NCBI GenBank assembly: GCA_963966775.1
Contig: CAXAAH010000008.1
Location: 1-44,985, forward strand
DNA from: UBA685 sp002299005
GTDB taxonomy: Bacteria > Pseudomonadota > Alphaproteobacteria > Puniceispirillales > Puniceispirillaceae
Reading direction: 5' to 3'
Length of the DNA: 44,985 nt
Part shown: positions 32,950 through 41,132 of the stretch, in pieces
Position numbering within the stretch: position 1 is the stretch's first letter
Layout: each line of letters opens with the position of its first letter
The notes under the pieces: model-generated
The model's input: only the letters and a program-made list of their open reading frames with translations
What the model was told of the DNA's origin: nothing
Database searches by the model: none
Translations under genes and position numbers: made by a program

Positions 32950-33798
32950 TTAAGGCCAGCGCACCTCTGGCGGCAGAGACATCAAAATAGCCTCAATATT
33001 GCCACCCGTCTTAAGGCCAAATATCGTGCCTCTATCATGCAGGAGGTTAAATTCAACATAGCGGCCACGACGCACAAGCTGGTTATGCCTGTCATCATCA
33101 TCCCAGCTTTTATCCATATGGGCGCGCACAATATCACAATAAGTATCAGCAAAACTTGTGCCGACATCTTTGGTAAAATCAAGATCGCCTTGCCAATTAC
33201 CTGTATCAAGCTGGTCATAGAAAATACCGCCTGCCCCGCGCGGCTCATCTCTATGCGGCAGATAGAAATACTCATCACACCATTTTTTATAGGCCTCATA
33301 ATCGCCTGCCTCATGACGATCACAAGCGCCTTTTAGGCCCGCATGAAACGACGCCGCCGCCTCTGGCATATCATACATGGGCGTCAGATCACCGCCGCCC
33401 CCAAACCAGCTTTTGGTCGTCGCAATCATCCGTGTATTCATATGGGCGGCAGGCACATGCGGGTTTTGCATATGCGCCACAAGCGAGATCCCCGCGGCCC
33501 AAAAATCACCATCCTCATTCGTGCCAGGAATTTGCTTGCGAAATTCAGGGGCGAATTGGCCATGAACAACCGAGATATTCACCCCGACCTTCTCAAAGAT
33601 GCGGCCATGCATGACGCTCATCTCACCGCCGCCGCCACCATCACGGTTCCAGCTTTTGCGCACAAATTGCCCCGCGCTCTCACCGCCAAGCTGTGTTGTA
33701 TCACCTGCCGCTTCGATAGCCTCAAACTGCGCGCAAATACGGTCCCGCAAATCACGAAACCAGTCAGTGGCGATTTGCTTTTTTGCGTCTTGATCCAT
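32950..33798 (-). CDS. hemF: Oxygen-dependent coproporphyrinogen III oxidase
   Basis: HemF performs the oxygen-requiring decarboxylation of coproporphyrinogen III in haem synthesis. The 282-aa protein carries the family blocks GGGGEMSVMHGRIFEKVGVN, WFGGGGDLTPMY, HRDEPRGAGGIFYD and GRYVEFNLLHDRGTIFGL. A GTG five codons upstream also opens the frame, but the AGGTGAG about 10 bases ahead of the ATG at 33798 decides for that ATG. The gene sits between cca and petABC; haem supply and cytochrome assembly fit functionally. Confidence 0.97.
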   Translation of the reverse strand: MDQDAKKQIATDWFRDLRDRICAQFEAIEAAGDTTQLGGESAGQFVRKSWNRDGGGGGEMSVMHGRIFEKVGVNISVVHGQFAPEFRKQIPGTNEDGDFWAAGISLVAHMQNPHVPAAHMNTRMIATTKSWFGGGGDLTPMYDMPEAAASFHAGLKGACDRHEAGDYEAYKKWCDEYFYLPHRDEPRGAGGIFYDQLDTGNWQGDLDFTKDVGTSFADTYCDIVRAHMDKSWDDDDRHNQLVRRGRYVEFNLLHDRGTIFGLKTGGNIEAILMSLPPEVRWP

Positions 33799-33830
33799 GT
33801 TGCTAAATCTCACCTGCGGCTTATCGCCCG

Positions 33831-35018
33831 CTATTTATCTGTCTCATCATATTTTGCGCGCATCAGCTCAGCTATAATATCGCCCGCACCATGCTGATAA
33901 TCACTGCGGATATAGGCCAATTCAGCCAGCCGCAAAAGTGCGCCTATTTCAGGCCCTGCTGGCACGCCTGCTTGTTGTAAATGATGGCCTGTAACAGGAC
34001 AAGGGGGCGGCGTGAAATTCTCTATCTCAGACAGGCGCCCCTCAGATAGGCCAAGCCCCTGATGATGCTGTTGTATCAGGCAACGCTGATAAAAATCATC
34101 ACCGCCAAAATGCACAGCCTCGCGCCATGAATCTGTTTGCAAAGCCTCAATTTCCCCTGCCTCAAAGGGCGTCAATAAACGGCCTATCAGCGCCTTATCT
34201 TGGCGCGATAAGGGCAGCTTCAAAAACCCTGTCTTGGCCGCAGGGGTGAGACAAGATGCCGCCGCACATTGCCAGCTATCAAAGCGCGCATGAAGCGGGT
34301 GAAGGGGATAAAAAGCCCCCCCAAAGAGCGCACTATCTATGCCCGTCATGCTCAAAAGCGGCAGATTATGAGACCAATTTTCACCACCAAAAAACTTTTG
34401 AAATTCAACCAGAATCCGCTCACCAGACACATGGCGCAGTCCGTCCAAATGCGCCGCGATAATCGCAAGCGTCGCCTCTTCCAGAACAAAGCCCGGCAAT
34501 TGCGCGGCAAAACGGAAATAGCGCAAAATGCGCAAATAATCCTCCTGCATACGCGCCGCCGCGTCGCCAATAAAGGCAATCTTTTTCGCGGCCAAATCCG
34601 CACGCCCATTTAACGGGTCATGAAGCGTGCCATCCGCATCAAGATAAAGCGCATTTATCGTGAAATCGCGTCTCTTGGCATCTTCTTCAAAGGAGGGGGT
34701 AAAGCCGATTACGGCATGGCGACCATCTGTTTCAATATCAGATCTCGTTTGCGTCACCTCAAGATTGACACCTTCATAATGCAAACTCACAGAGCCATGC
34801 GCGAGGCCTGTCTCAATGATCCGATAGCCTTTTGCGCGCGCTGTATCGGCAAAATCTGTGATAGGCACATTCACCGCCATATCATAATCACCCAGCGGCC
34901 GCCCGATGAGCCAATCGCGCACAACCCCGCCCACAAGCCGCCCTTCGCCGCCTGCCATCTTGGCAATCTCAAAGCCTTTGACAATCACAGGCTCGCTCAA
35001 AAAAGAGGCTTTTTCCAT
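33831..35018 (-). CDS. CCA tRNA nucleotidyltransferase / poly(A) polymerase family
   Basis: A 395-aa class II nucleotidyltransferase. The head has GRLVGGVVRDWLIG and the catalytic acidic pair in GDYDMAV. Motif RRDFTINALYLD and the RNA-binding neck with LRILRYFRFAAQL follow. It either adds CCA ends to tRNA or adds poly(A); alphaproteobacterial proteins of this length are usually annotated as CCA-adding. The tRNA in this window already encodes CCA, so a repair role would suffice. The ATG at 35018 is preceded directly by an in-frame GTG. Confidence 0.9.
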   Translation of the reverse strand: MEKASFLSEPVIVKGFEIAKMAGGEGRLVGGVVRDWLIGRPLGDYDMAVNVPITDFADTARAKGYRIIETGLAHGSVSLHYEGVNLEVTQTRSDIETDGRHAVIGFTPSFEEDAKRRDFTINALYLDADGTLHDPLNGRADLAAKKIAFIGDAAARMQEDYLRILRYFRFAAQLPGFVLEEATLAIIAAHLDGLRHVSGERILVEFQKFFGGENWSHNLPLLSMTGIDSALFGGAFYPLHPLHARFDSWQCAAASCLTPAAKTGFLKLPLSRQDKALIGRLLTPFEAGEIEALQTDSWREAVHFGGDDFYQRCLIQQHHQGLGLSEGRLSEIENFTPPPCPVTGHHLQQAGVPAGPEIGALLRLAELAYIRSDYQHGAGDIIAELMRAKYDETDK

Positions 35019-35046
35019 CACTTACCGCCGATTTATATAAACTAGT

Positions 35047-35307
35047 CTATTCGGGCTTTTTTTCGATAAATTCCGGCTGGATAATCTGGCCGTCAATCAA
35101 TTTGGCTGGCACGTAAGATGTCGAAGGCGCGGCCGCACCCACCTCAAGCAAAAACAGGCCAATGGCGAGCGTGATAAAAGAGACAACCGCCCCCCAAATA
35201 TGACTTTTTGTGATGCCACCATTTTTATTGCGCGATAATTTTTCAATCAAAGCAAAAGCAATTAAGCCGGCTAAAATAGCGATCAAGATAATCAGATAGC
35301 GTTTCAT
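35047..35307 (-). CDS. Small two-helix membrane protein, DUF6111-like
   Basis: An 86-aa protein with two hydrophobic helices (about 4-22 and 38-58) joined by a basic loop, then a polar tail with YVPAKLIDGQIIQPEF. That tail and the position between the Nudix and cca genes match a family of unknown function (DUF6111) conserved in alphaproteobacteria. Function unknown. It ends 29 bases before the cca start. Confidence 0.72.
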   Translation of the reverse strand: MKRYLIILIAILAGLIAFALIEKLSRNKNGGITKSHIWGAVVSFITLAIGLFLLEVGAAAPSTSYVPAKLIDGQIIQPEFIEKKPE

Positions 35308-35381
35308 GTCATACCTTCCGAAAAACGTTAGGCAAAGCGCGTTATGGATGCACCAAGCGGTTTATGCATTCCTGCAAGGCA

Positions 35382-35963
35382 TCAGTATAGCGCACGTGCC
35401 CAATGATGTAAAATAGCGGCTGTCGCGCCCCAAATGATGTGACCTTGATAATGGATACGCCAACTGCGCCAGCTAATACCTCTATCTTCGCGTCTGAAAC
35501 TATCATAATTTTCGGGCTGTAATAACAGAGATAAAGGCGCAAAGAAAATCTCATCCACCTCCTCTGGATTGGCCGATAATTGCGCCGCTAGCGTCTCTGC
35601 CTTTTGCGTGGATTGCACCACCACAGGCGTCACCAGATACCCTGTGCCAGTCAACATATCAGGCAAAAAACCACGCAATGATACGGTGCTGGCATCAAGG
35701 CCCACTTCTTCGCCAGCCTCTCGCAGCGCGGTATGCACAAGGCTCTCATCATCGGCATCAACGCGCCCCCCCGGAAAGGCGATTTGCCCCGCATGTTTTT
35801 TTAAATGCGCGCTTCTTTTGGTCAAAAGCAAGCAAGGTGCCTCATCAGCGGTAATGATGATTAACACAGCCGAAGGCACAGCTTGCTCAGCGCTCATCTC
35901 ATCTGGCACTGTGACATCAACCCGCGTCCCCGCAAGGGGCGACTGCCAATTCAAATAGCCCAT
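35382..35963 (-). CDS. Nudix hydrolase, CoA pyrophosphatase type
   Basis: A 193-aa Nudix protein. The block LLTKRSAHLKKHAGQIAFPG just before the Nudix box is diagnostic of CoA diphosphatases (NudL/UPF0035 group). The box itself is GGRVDADDESLVHTALREAG followed by EEVGL. It would cleave CoA or related nucleoside diphosphates. Its ATG directly abuts the stop of the DUF1285 gene (TAAATG), so the two are cotranslated. Confidence 0.92.
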   Translation of the reverse strand: MGYLNWQSPLAGTRVDVTVPDEMSAEQAVPSAVLIIITADEAPCLLLTKRSAHLKKHAGQIAFPGGRVDADDESLVHTALREAGEEVGLDASTVSLRGFLPDMLTGTGYLVTPVVVQSTQKAETLAAQLSANPEEVDEIFFAPLSLLLQPENYDSFRREDRGISWRSWRIHYQGHIIWGATAAILHHWARALY

Positions 35964-36545
35964 TTAATGACCTGCTTGCGACGGCTCATCAGCCACCAGC
36001 GAAAAAGCCTGCCCGTCAGACCATAGCACCATCGCGCCTGCCTCTTCCACTTCATCATCTGCCACTTCATCACCTAATGCTTCAAGCGCCAATTCAGCCA
36101 TCTCATAAAATACCGCATGCTTAATCAAAGCCGTCAGCCCCTTATCCAACAATAGATAAGGCCTTGCTTCACCAGATATCCCCGCACCAGATATCCCGTC
36201 CGCTGATTTCACGGCACGCATCATCAAGGGTGTCTCATAAGACAGCAAATATTCATTATCCAAATTATCGGTCAGATAGATATTTTGCCCCTTGCCCGTG
36301 CCCTCACGGCGCAGTGAGACAATCACAAAAGGCGCATCTTCGACCCGAATCTCACCCTTTTCAACAGGTGTCGTCAGCCAATAGCGCCCCTCATCATCAC
36401 AAGACAAAACAGAGGCAAATAACTTCACAAGCCCTTGCCGCTTTATCTCTCCGCCTTCATGAAACCAGCGCCCATCACGGCGTATTTCGATGTCAAAATC
36501 CTGCAGATCTATGTCGGCTGTGTCTTTTGGTGCTTTTTTCATCAT
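35964..36545 (-). CDS. DUF1285 family protein
   Basis: A 193-aa protein with the DUF1285 layout: IRRDGRWFHEGGEIKRQGLV near the start and YWLTTPVEKGEIRVEDAPFV in the middle, then a variable acidic C-terminus. Structures of relatives show a two-domain beta fold, but the function is unknown. A 15-bp tandem duplication gives GISGAGISGE near residue 120. It is the first gene of a DUF1285-nudix-DUF6111-cca run common in alphaproteobacteria. Confidence 0.88.
   Translation of the reverse strand: MMKKAPKDTADIDLQDFDIEIRRDGRWFHEGGEIKRQGLVKLFASVLSCDDEGRYWLTTPVEKGEIRVEDAPFVIVSLRREGTGKGQNIYLTDNLDNEYLLSYETPLMMRAVKSADGISGAGISGEARPYLLLDKGLTALIKHAVFYEMAELALEALGDEVADDEVEEAGAMVLWSDGQAFSLVADEPSQAGH
36169..36198. 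repeat. 15-bp tandem duplication inside the DUF1285 gene
   Basis: CACCAGATATCCC occurs in units 36169-36183 and 36184-36198, identical at 13 of 15 positions, adding five codons in frame. Confidence 0.85.
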
Positions 36546-36766
36546 CCTGCTTTTCTATGTGTCAGCTCAAAAAATCAACATTTTACGGCGCTAATAAACG
36601 ATAAAATAAAAGAAATTTAAGCGTAAACTGTTTTTTCATATTTATCGGTCATAATAAATTTTCGATCAACTAAAGGAACCGGAAACAATCTGGGAAAATG
36701 ACTATCTGTTTTCTTAAAAAACCACTCAAACCCGATAAACAACATGAACGCATGGCCCTTAATTAA

Positions 36767-37615
36767 ATGAAGATACAATTAGACCAAAATGGCAATAGCA
36801 ATAAAAGCCAGTCCTTTACCACAAAGGCCACTGGTATATTGCTGACTCGCAAAGGCCGCGAATTAACGGTTGATATTGGCAACAGGGCGACGCCGCATGC
36901 GATTTTTGCGGCCTTAACGCATATGCGCTCTATTCCCTTTGATATTTATATCACCAGCCGCAAATCATCGCTGTCTACCCTGATACCTCTTGGCCAAAAG
37001 CTGAACGCGTCTGATACCTGTCTTTTTCTGTCACGATTACTTATGCAACAGGTTGAAAGTCGCCAGAATATCTATGCAACCAAAGAGTTAAAAGTCTTGA
37101 ACCAAGAAGAGGTGCAAGCACTGCCTTTGCGCCTTCAAAGCCTGTGCAATCTAAAATTGGCACGCCTTGATACCGCCACAGCCCTAGCGATGATTGACGA
37201 GACCGCGATGGAGGATATCTCCTTTATCGTCCCAAGCAATGAGATGTCTTATGCTGATAATGGCTATCAGGTAAGGAAATTGCCGCGTGATATGCTGTGG
37301 CCAACCGACCAGCCTTATGTGCCATTGGCGTTCTCGCAACTACTCACGGCCCCTTATGCCCCATGGTATAATTGCCTTTGTCACACAGCTTTATGCGTCA
37401 GGCGCCCACTTATCCACCGCAGCGAGATGCGCCTTGTCCTGCCGCAAGAACAAACAGCTGACCCAAATATGCCTTCATCGCAGATGCTGCCAGAGGCGCA
37501 ATGGTATAACGTCACCCGCATTCTCTATCCCCTTGCCTCGCACCAAGAAAAACCGTCAAATTTCCGTCTTTTAATCTGCTCACTCCTTGACGATAAAAAT
37601 AAAATTATTTTGTAA
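36767..37615 (+). CDS. Hypothetical protein, unrecognised
   Basis: A 282-aa reading frame that I do not recognise. There is no signal peptide, no transmembrane segment and no catalytic motif I can name. The N-terminal 20 residues are polar and Asn/Ser/Gln-rich, and residues 45-100 look like an alpha/beta fold (ATPHAIFAALTHMRSIPFDI). There is a Cys-x-Cys-x3-x-Cys-type patch (CLCHTALC) near residue 205. No clear ribosome site precedes the ATG. AT-rich flanks on both sides contrast with the neighbours. It may be lineage-specific or acquired. Codon usage looks ordinary, and the reading frame is long enough to be real. Confidence 0.65.
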   Translation: MKIQLDQNGNSNKSQSFTTKATGILLTRKGRELTVDIGNRATPHAIFAALTHMRSIPFDIYITSRKSSLSTLIPLGQKLNASDTCLFLSRLLMQQVESRQNIYATKELKVLNQEEVQALPLRLQSLCNLKLARLDTATALAMIDETAMEDISFIVPSNEMSYADNGYQVRKLPRDMLWPTDQPYVPLAFSQLLTAPYAPWYNCLCHTALCVRRPLIHRSEMRLVLPQEQTADPNMPSSQMLPEAQWYNVTRILYPLASHQEKPSNFRLLICSLLDDKNKIIL

Positions 37616-37714
37616 TTTGTTACAATTATTAAGAGATTTATAAAAAATTAATAAAACTTTTGAATGCTAATAAAAAAATAAAGATAAAAACAAAATGCAG
37701 TAAAGGGTTCACCT

Positions 37715-38044
37715 ATGTCACGTCCAACCGAACATGATCTTGACCAATCAAAATTAACAAGAATTCTCAAAGCGATGAGTAATTTGCGCCGGATGCAAAT
37801 TCTATCTGAGCTCGCCGATGGCAATGAATGGTCAGTCTCTGAAATTGAAAAGGTCATGCCTGAATTATCACAATCCGCCCTGTCACAGCATCTTGCGCGT
37901 TTACGGCAAACCGGCATTGTGACCACCAGACGCGAATCACAGACAATTTATTATCGGATTGAAGATGATGACGTGAAACGAATCTTACGCTTACTGAACC
38001 ATATCTATGCCAATGATCCCGCGAATAGAGGCTATATTAACTAG
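37715..38044 (+). CDS. ArsR-family winged-helix regulator without cysteines
   Basis: A 109-aa ArsR/SmtB-type repressor: ILKAMSNLRRMQILSELADG, the recognition part LSQSALSQHLARLRQTGIV, and the wing TTRRESQTIYYRIEDDDV. It contains no cysteine at all, so it cannot sense by the usual thiolate metal or persulfide chemistry of ArsR, BigR or SqrR. It may respond through histidine/acidic sites or another ligand. The TauE/SafE permease gene follows 173 bases later, with an inverted repeat on its candidate promoter. The 100 bases upstream are extremely AT-rich. Confidence 0.9.
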   Translation: MSRPTEHDLDQSKLTRILKAMSNLRRMQILSELADGNEWSVSEIEKVMPELSQSALSQHLARLRQTGIVTTRRESQTIYYRIEDDDVKRILRLLNHIYANDPANRGYIN

Positions 38045-38109
38045 TGCTTATGCAGAAAATTCTGCCTTCCCACTTATTTTCAAATTATCTCACCAAGAAT
38101 CCTTGATTT

Positions 38110-38139
38110 TTGCGAAAACTCCTGCGACAAGACTATACG
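38110..38139 (+). promoter_or_regulatory. Candidate promoter of the tauE/safE-type gene
   Basis: TTGCGA at 38110-38115 and TATACG at 38134-38139 are spaced by 18 bases. The start site would fall near 38146, inside the inverted repeat described next. Confidence 0.4.
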
Positions 38140-38141
38140 GT

Positions 38142-38162
38142 CTAGGCGTATCTATAGCCTAG
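38142..38162. promoter_or_regulatory. Inverted repeat at the tauE/safE promoter, candidate operator
   Basis: CTAGGC (38142-38147) and GCCTAG (38157-38162) are perfect inverse copies with a 9-base spacer, just downstream of the candidate -10. A dimeric repressor such as the adjacent ArsR protein could block transcription from here. Confidence 0.45.
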
Positions 38163-38217
38163 GATAGGGGACTTTGTTGCCAGATGGGTTGAACCTGCGG
38201 CAGGGTATTCAAAAAAC

Positions 38218-39132
38218 ATGTATATTTATCTTCCGATAGCTGAAGTGTCACTTCACATAGCCGTGGTCATTGGCCTTGGTGGTGGTGTGGGCTTTTTGTC
38301 TGGCCTTTTTGGCGTTGGTGGCGGCTTTTTGATGACGCCGCTTTTAATTTTCCTAGGCGTGCCCGCGGCTGTCGCGGTGGCAACAGAGGCCAACCAGATT
38401 GTCGCCTCGTCTGTCTCAGGCGTACTTGCGCATTGGCGCAGAGGCAATGTTGATTTCAAAATGGGCGGCATCTTACTTGCCGGCGGTGTGTTTGGCTCAA
38501 CGGTCGGTGTCTTCTTATTCGCCCTATTACAGGAAATTGGTCAGATTGACCTTGTTATCCGCCTCTCTTATGTCTTCTTCTTAGGCATTATTGGCGCGCT
38601 GATGCTCATCGAATCAGCCAGAGCCATATTGCGCGCACGCCAAGCAGGCGCCAAGCGCGGCAAATTACACCAGCATAATTTCTTGCATGGCCTGCCCTTC
38701 AAGATGCGCTTTCGTAAATCAAAGCTCTATATCTCAGCGCTTCTACCTTTTACGCTTGCGGCATTTGTGGGCATTCTATCGGCCATTATGGGTGTTGGCG
38801 GCGGCTTTATTCTTGTCCCAGCGATGATTTACATCCTTGGCATGCCAACCTCTGTGGTTGTTGGCACTTCCTTGTTCCAGATTATCTTTGTGACCGCCAA
38901 CGTGACCATCCTACAGTCAGTTCAGACCCAAACCGTTGATTTCTTGCTCGCAGGTCTATTGCTTTTCGGCGCGGTTATCGGCGCACAATTTGGCTCACGC
39001 TTTGGCGCACTTCTAAAGGGCGAACAGCTACGCGGCCTTTTGGCTTTGATGGTCTTGGCCGTCAGCCTAAAGCTTGCCTTTGATTTGATTGTCACACCTT
39101 CGGATCTCTTCACAGTGGAGATCTTGAAATAA
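38218..39132 (+). CDS. TauE/SafE-family sulfite/organosulfonate exporter-like permease
   Basis: A 304-aa membrane protein with about eight helices in two halves. Each half starts with the duplicated motif GVGGGF (FGVGGGFLMTPLLIFLGVP and MGVGGGFILVPAMIYILGMP). This is the TauE/SafE (former DUF81) signature. Members move sulfite, sulfoacetate, sulfonates or other anions; the substrate is not evident. Its stop overlaps the start of the TIGR02186 gene by one base, so the two products are coupled. Confidence 0.92.
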   Translation: MYIYLPIAEVSLHIAVVIGLGGGVGFLSGLFGVGGGFLMTPLLIFLGVPAAVAVATEANQIVASSVSGVLAHWRRGNVDFKMGGILLAGGVFGSTVGVFLFALLQEIGQIDLVIRLSYVFFLGIIGALMLIESARAILRARQAGAKRGKLHQHNFLHGLPFKMRFRKSKLYISALLPFTLAAFVGILSAIMGVGGGFILVPAMIYILGMPTSVVVGTSLFQIIFVTANVTILQSVQTQTVDFLLAGLLLFGAVIGAQFGSRFGALLKGEQLRGLLALMVLAVSLKLAFDLIVTPSDLFTVEILK

Positions 39133-39908
39133 TGGCATATCAATTTTGGCAAAAAGCCCTCGCAACTCTTATCGGCGTCTTATATCTGCTGGTTGCAAGC
39201 CATACAGCAAGCGCCCAAGATAATGTTTTGGTGGCAGATATCTCAGAAGAACAGGTTGCCATCACAACCAGTTTTCACGGCACCCAGCTTTTGTTATTCG
39301 GTGCCATATCTGGTGAGAAAAACGATGATATTATTGTTATCATCAAAGGCCCTGATGGCCCGATTGCGACAAGACGTAAAGAAAAAGTGGGCGGCATTTG
39401 GGTGAACACAGCCTCTGTCACTTGGAAAAACGCCCCGTCTTATTACCAGATTTTCAGCAACCGCCCGCTCGGCGAGATTATCCCGACATCTGAGCGTAAT
39501 CGCCTCAAGATAGGCTATCGCCATTTGCCGCTTTTGACAGATGATACACAGATCCCAAAAGCCGAGCTTGATGGCGAATGGCGTGATGCGCTTGCCCGCA
39601 CGATGAGCACTGCCGATTTATGGCATAATCATGATGTCGCCGTATCCGTCACAGGTGGCGCGCTTTTCCGCCTAGATGTGCCCTTGCCAAAAAATATTCG
39701 CCCGGGCGCCTATGATATCCGTGTTTTGCATTTGCGAGATGGTGTTCTGCTATCTGAAAAATTTAATTCAATTAATGTGCAAAAATCTGGTTTCGGCGCG
39801 CTTATTTATCGTTTTGCGCATGAATATAGCTTCTTCTACGGCATCTTCGCCGTTTTATTTGCCGTTGCATCAGGCTGGCTCGCCGCAGTAGCTTTCCGCC
39901 GCGCTTAA
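39132..39908 (+). CDS. TIGR02186 family membrane-anchored periplasmic protein
   Basis: A 258-aa protein with a cleavable signal (about 1-28, ending ASA before QD). A mostly beta periplasmic domain follows (TSFHGTQLLLFGAI, DIIVIIKGPDGP, GIWVNTASVTW), and one C-terminal transmembrane helix (about 235-255) ends in Arg-Arg-Ala. This matches the uncharacterised TIGR02186 family, typically encoded beside a TauE/SafE gene. The one-base overlap with the permease suggests a joint function, perhaps a periplasmic partner of the transporter. No function is experimentally known to me. Confidence 0.82.
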   Translation: MAYQFWQKALATLIGVLYLLVASHTASAQDNVLVADISEEQVAITTSFHGTQLLLFGAISGEKNDDIIVIIKGPDGPIATRRKEKVGGIWVNTASVTWKNAPSYYQIFSNRPLGEIIPTSERNRLKIGYRHLPLLTDDTQIPKAELDGEWRDALARTMSTADLWHNHDVAVSVTGGALFRLDVPLPKNIRPGAYDIRVLHLRDGVLLSEKFNSINVQKSGFGALIYRFAHEYSFFYGIFAVLFAVASGWLAAVAFRRA

Positions 39909-39956
39909 TGATACTATATTAGCTGGCATAATAAGTGGTCATAGGGGGTATATGAT

Positions 39957-40433
39957 ATGGGACAAGATACAGGCGAACGCTTTTTTCTCGTCGTTGTTGA
40001 CGATACAGAAGAACTTCATCAAGCACTTCAATTTGCATGTGGCAGAGCCAATAATACCGGCGGCCGCATTGCGATGGTCTATGTAATGCCGCCAGCGGAA
40101 TTTGCGCATTGGGCCGGTGTGGGCGAATTAATGCGCGAAGAAGCACGCGAAAAAGCCGAAGAAGCGATTGCCAGAGAAGCCAAGCACGTAGAAGAGCTGA
40201 CAGGCAAAACGCCGCTTATCTTCATCCGTGAAGGCAAGCCTGTTGACGAAATCCTCGCCCTTATCGCAGAAGAGCCAAATATCCGCTTGCTTGTGCTAGG
40301 CGCTGATATCAAGGCAGACACAGCTGGCCCGCTTGTCTCATATTTGACAGGCAAAGGCGCCTCTGTCTGCCCTGTGCCGATTACCATCGTGCCCGGCCAC
40401 CTGACAGATGAGCAGATTGATCATCTCACATAA
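39957..40433 (+). CDS. Universal stress protein UspA family
   Basis: A 158-aa single UspA domain: an N-terminal strand RFFLVVVDDTEE, a helix with LQFACGRANNTGG, IAMVYVMPP, and the closing IRLLVLGADIKAD and VPITIVPG. I do not see the glycine-rich G-x2-G-x9-G(S/T) ATP-binding motif. It lies 48 bases after the TIGR02186 gene with its own GGGGG ribosome site and is probably part of the same operon. Confidence 0.88.
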   Translation: MGQDTGERFFLVVVDDTEELHQALQFACGRANNTGGRIAMVYVMPPAEFAHWAGVGELMREEAREKAEEAIAREAKHVEELTGKTPLIFIREGKPVDEILALIAEEPNIRLLVLGADIKADTAGPLVSYLTGKGASVCPVPITIVPGHLTDEQIDHLT

Positions 40434-40570
40434 ACTGGCGCGCCTATTATACGCATCTTATCTAATCATGGGGATGGCAAGCCATGGCGCGCTATTGCCA
40501 AATCACGATTAGAGACTATGTCTTTCCCGATTACGCATTCATGAAACCCTTACACGAAAAGGTGCCCCTC

Positions 40571-41101
40571 ATGTCCTTTATCAATTCACTTTCACTTAAG
40601 TCTACTATTCTGGGAGCTTTGTTTTTTATTATGTCACAGACTGCTGCTACTGCCGCTAATGGCACACTTGTTCTTGAAACATCACAAGGTCAAATCGAAA
40701 TTGAAATGTTGCCAGATGTGGCACCAAACCATGTTGCTAGAATCAGCGAATTGGCGTCTTCAGGCTTCTATGATGGCATCATTTTCCACCGTATTATCTC
40801 AGGCTTTATGGCACAGACAGGTGACCCAACCGGCACAGGCATGGGTGGTTCAGGCCAAAAGCTAGACGCTGAGTTTTCAGATTATCAATATCGCGAAGGC
40901 ACCGTTGGCATGGCACGCTCTATGGATCCAAACAGTGGCGATTCACAGTTTTTCATCTGCTTTGATGGTTGCGGCCACCTAACAGGCCAATACACCGTAT
41001 GGGGCCAAGTCTCTAAAGGCATGGATGTTGTGCATAAGCTTGCCGTGGGTGAGCCACCAGCAAATCCAGACAGAATCATCTCTGCTGGCATGGCTGAATA
41101 A
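40571..41101 (+). CDS. Periplasmic cyclophilin-type peptidyl-prolyl isomerase
   Basis: A 176-aa protein with a signal peptide (about 1-28, ending ATA before ANG) and a cyclophilin domain: IIFHRIISGFMAQTGDPTG, GTVGMARSMDPNSGDSQFFI and VWGQVSKGMDVV. The catalytic Arg of FHR is present; the usual Phe of the VFG motif is Trp. It helps fold exported proteins. The frame is open from 40484, but only the ATG at 40571 gives a proper signal peptide and has AAAAGG about 8 bases upstream. Confidence 0.92.
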   Translation: MSFINSLSLKSTILGALFFIMSQTAATAANGTLVLETSQGQIEIEMLPDVAPNHVARISELASSGFYDGIIFHRIISGFMAQTGDPTGTGMGGSGQKLDAEFSDYQYREGTVGMARSMDPNSGDSQFFICFDGCGHLTGQYTVWGQVSKGMDVVHKLAVGEPPANPDRIISAGMAE

Positions 41102-41132
41102 GCATTATCCTTTTGGGCCTATCGTCCAAAGC

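Noticed and set aside
36546..36766. Mobile-element remnant or attachment site in the AT-rich gap before the orphan gene
   Set aside because: I found no terminal inverted repeats, target-site duplication, transposase fragment or tRNA end.
38052..38065. GCAGAA-AA-TTCTGC hairpin as the arsR terminator
   Set aside because: The stem is short, the loop is strained and no T-run follows.
40484..40570. 29-residue N-terminal extension of the cyclophilin
   Set aside because: It hides the signal peptide; the ATG at 40571 has a ribosome site and gives a normal exported protein.
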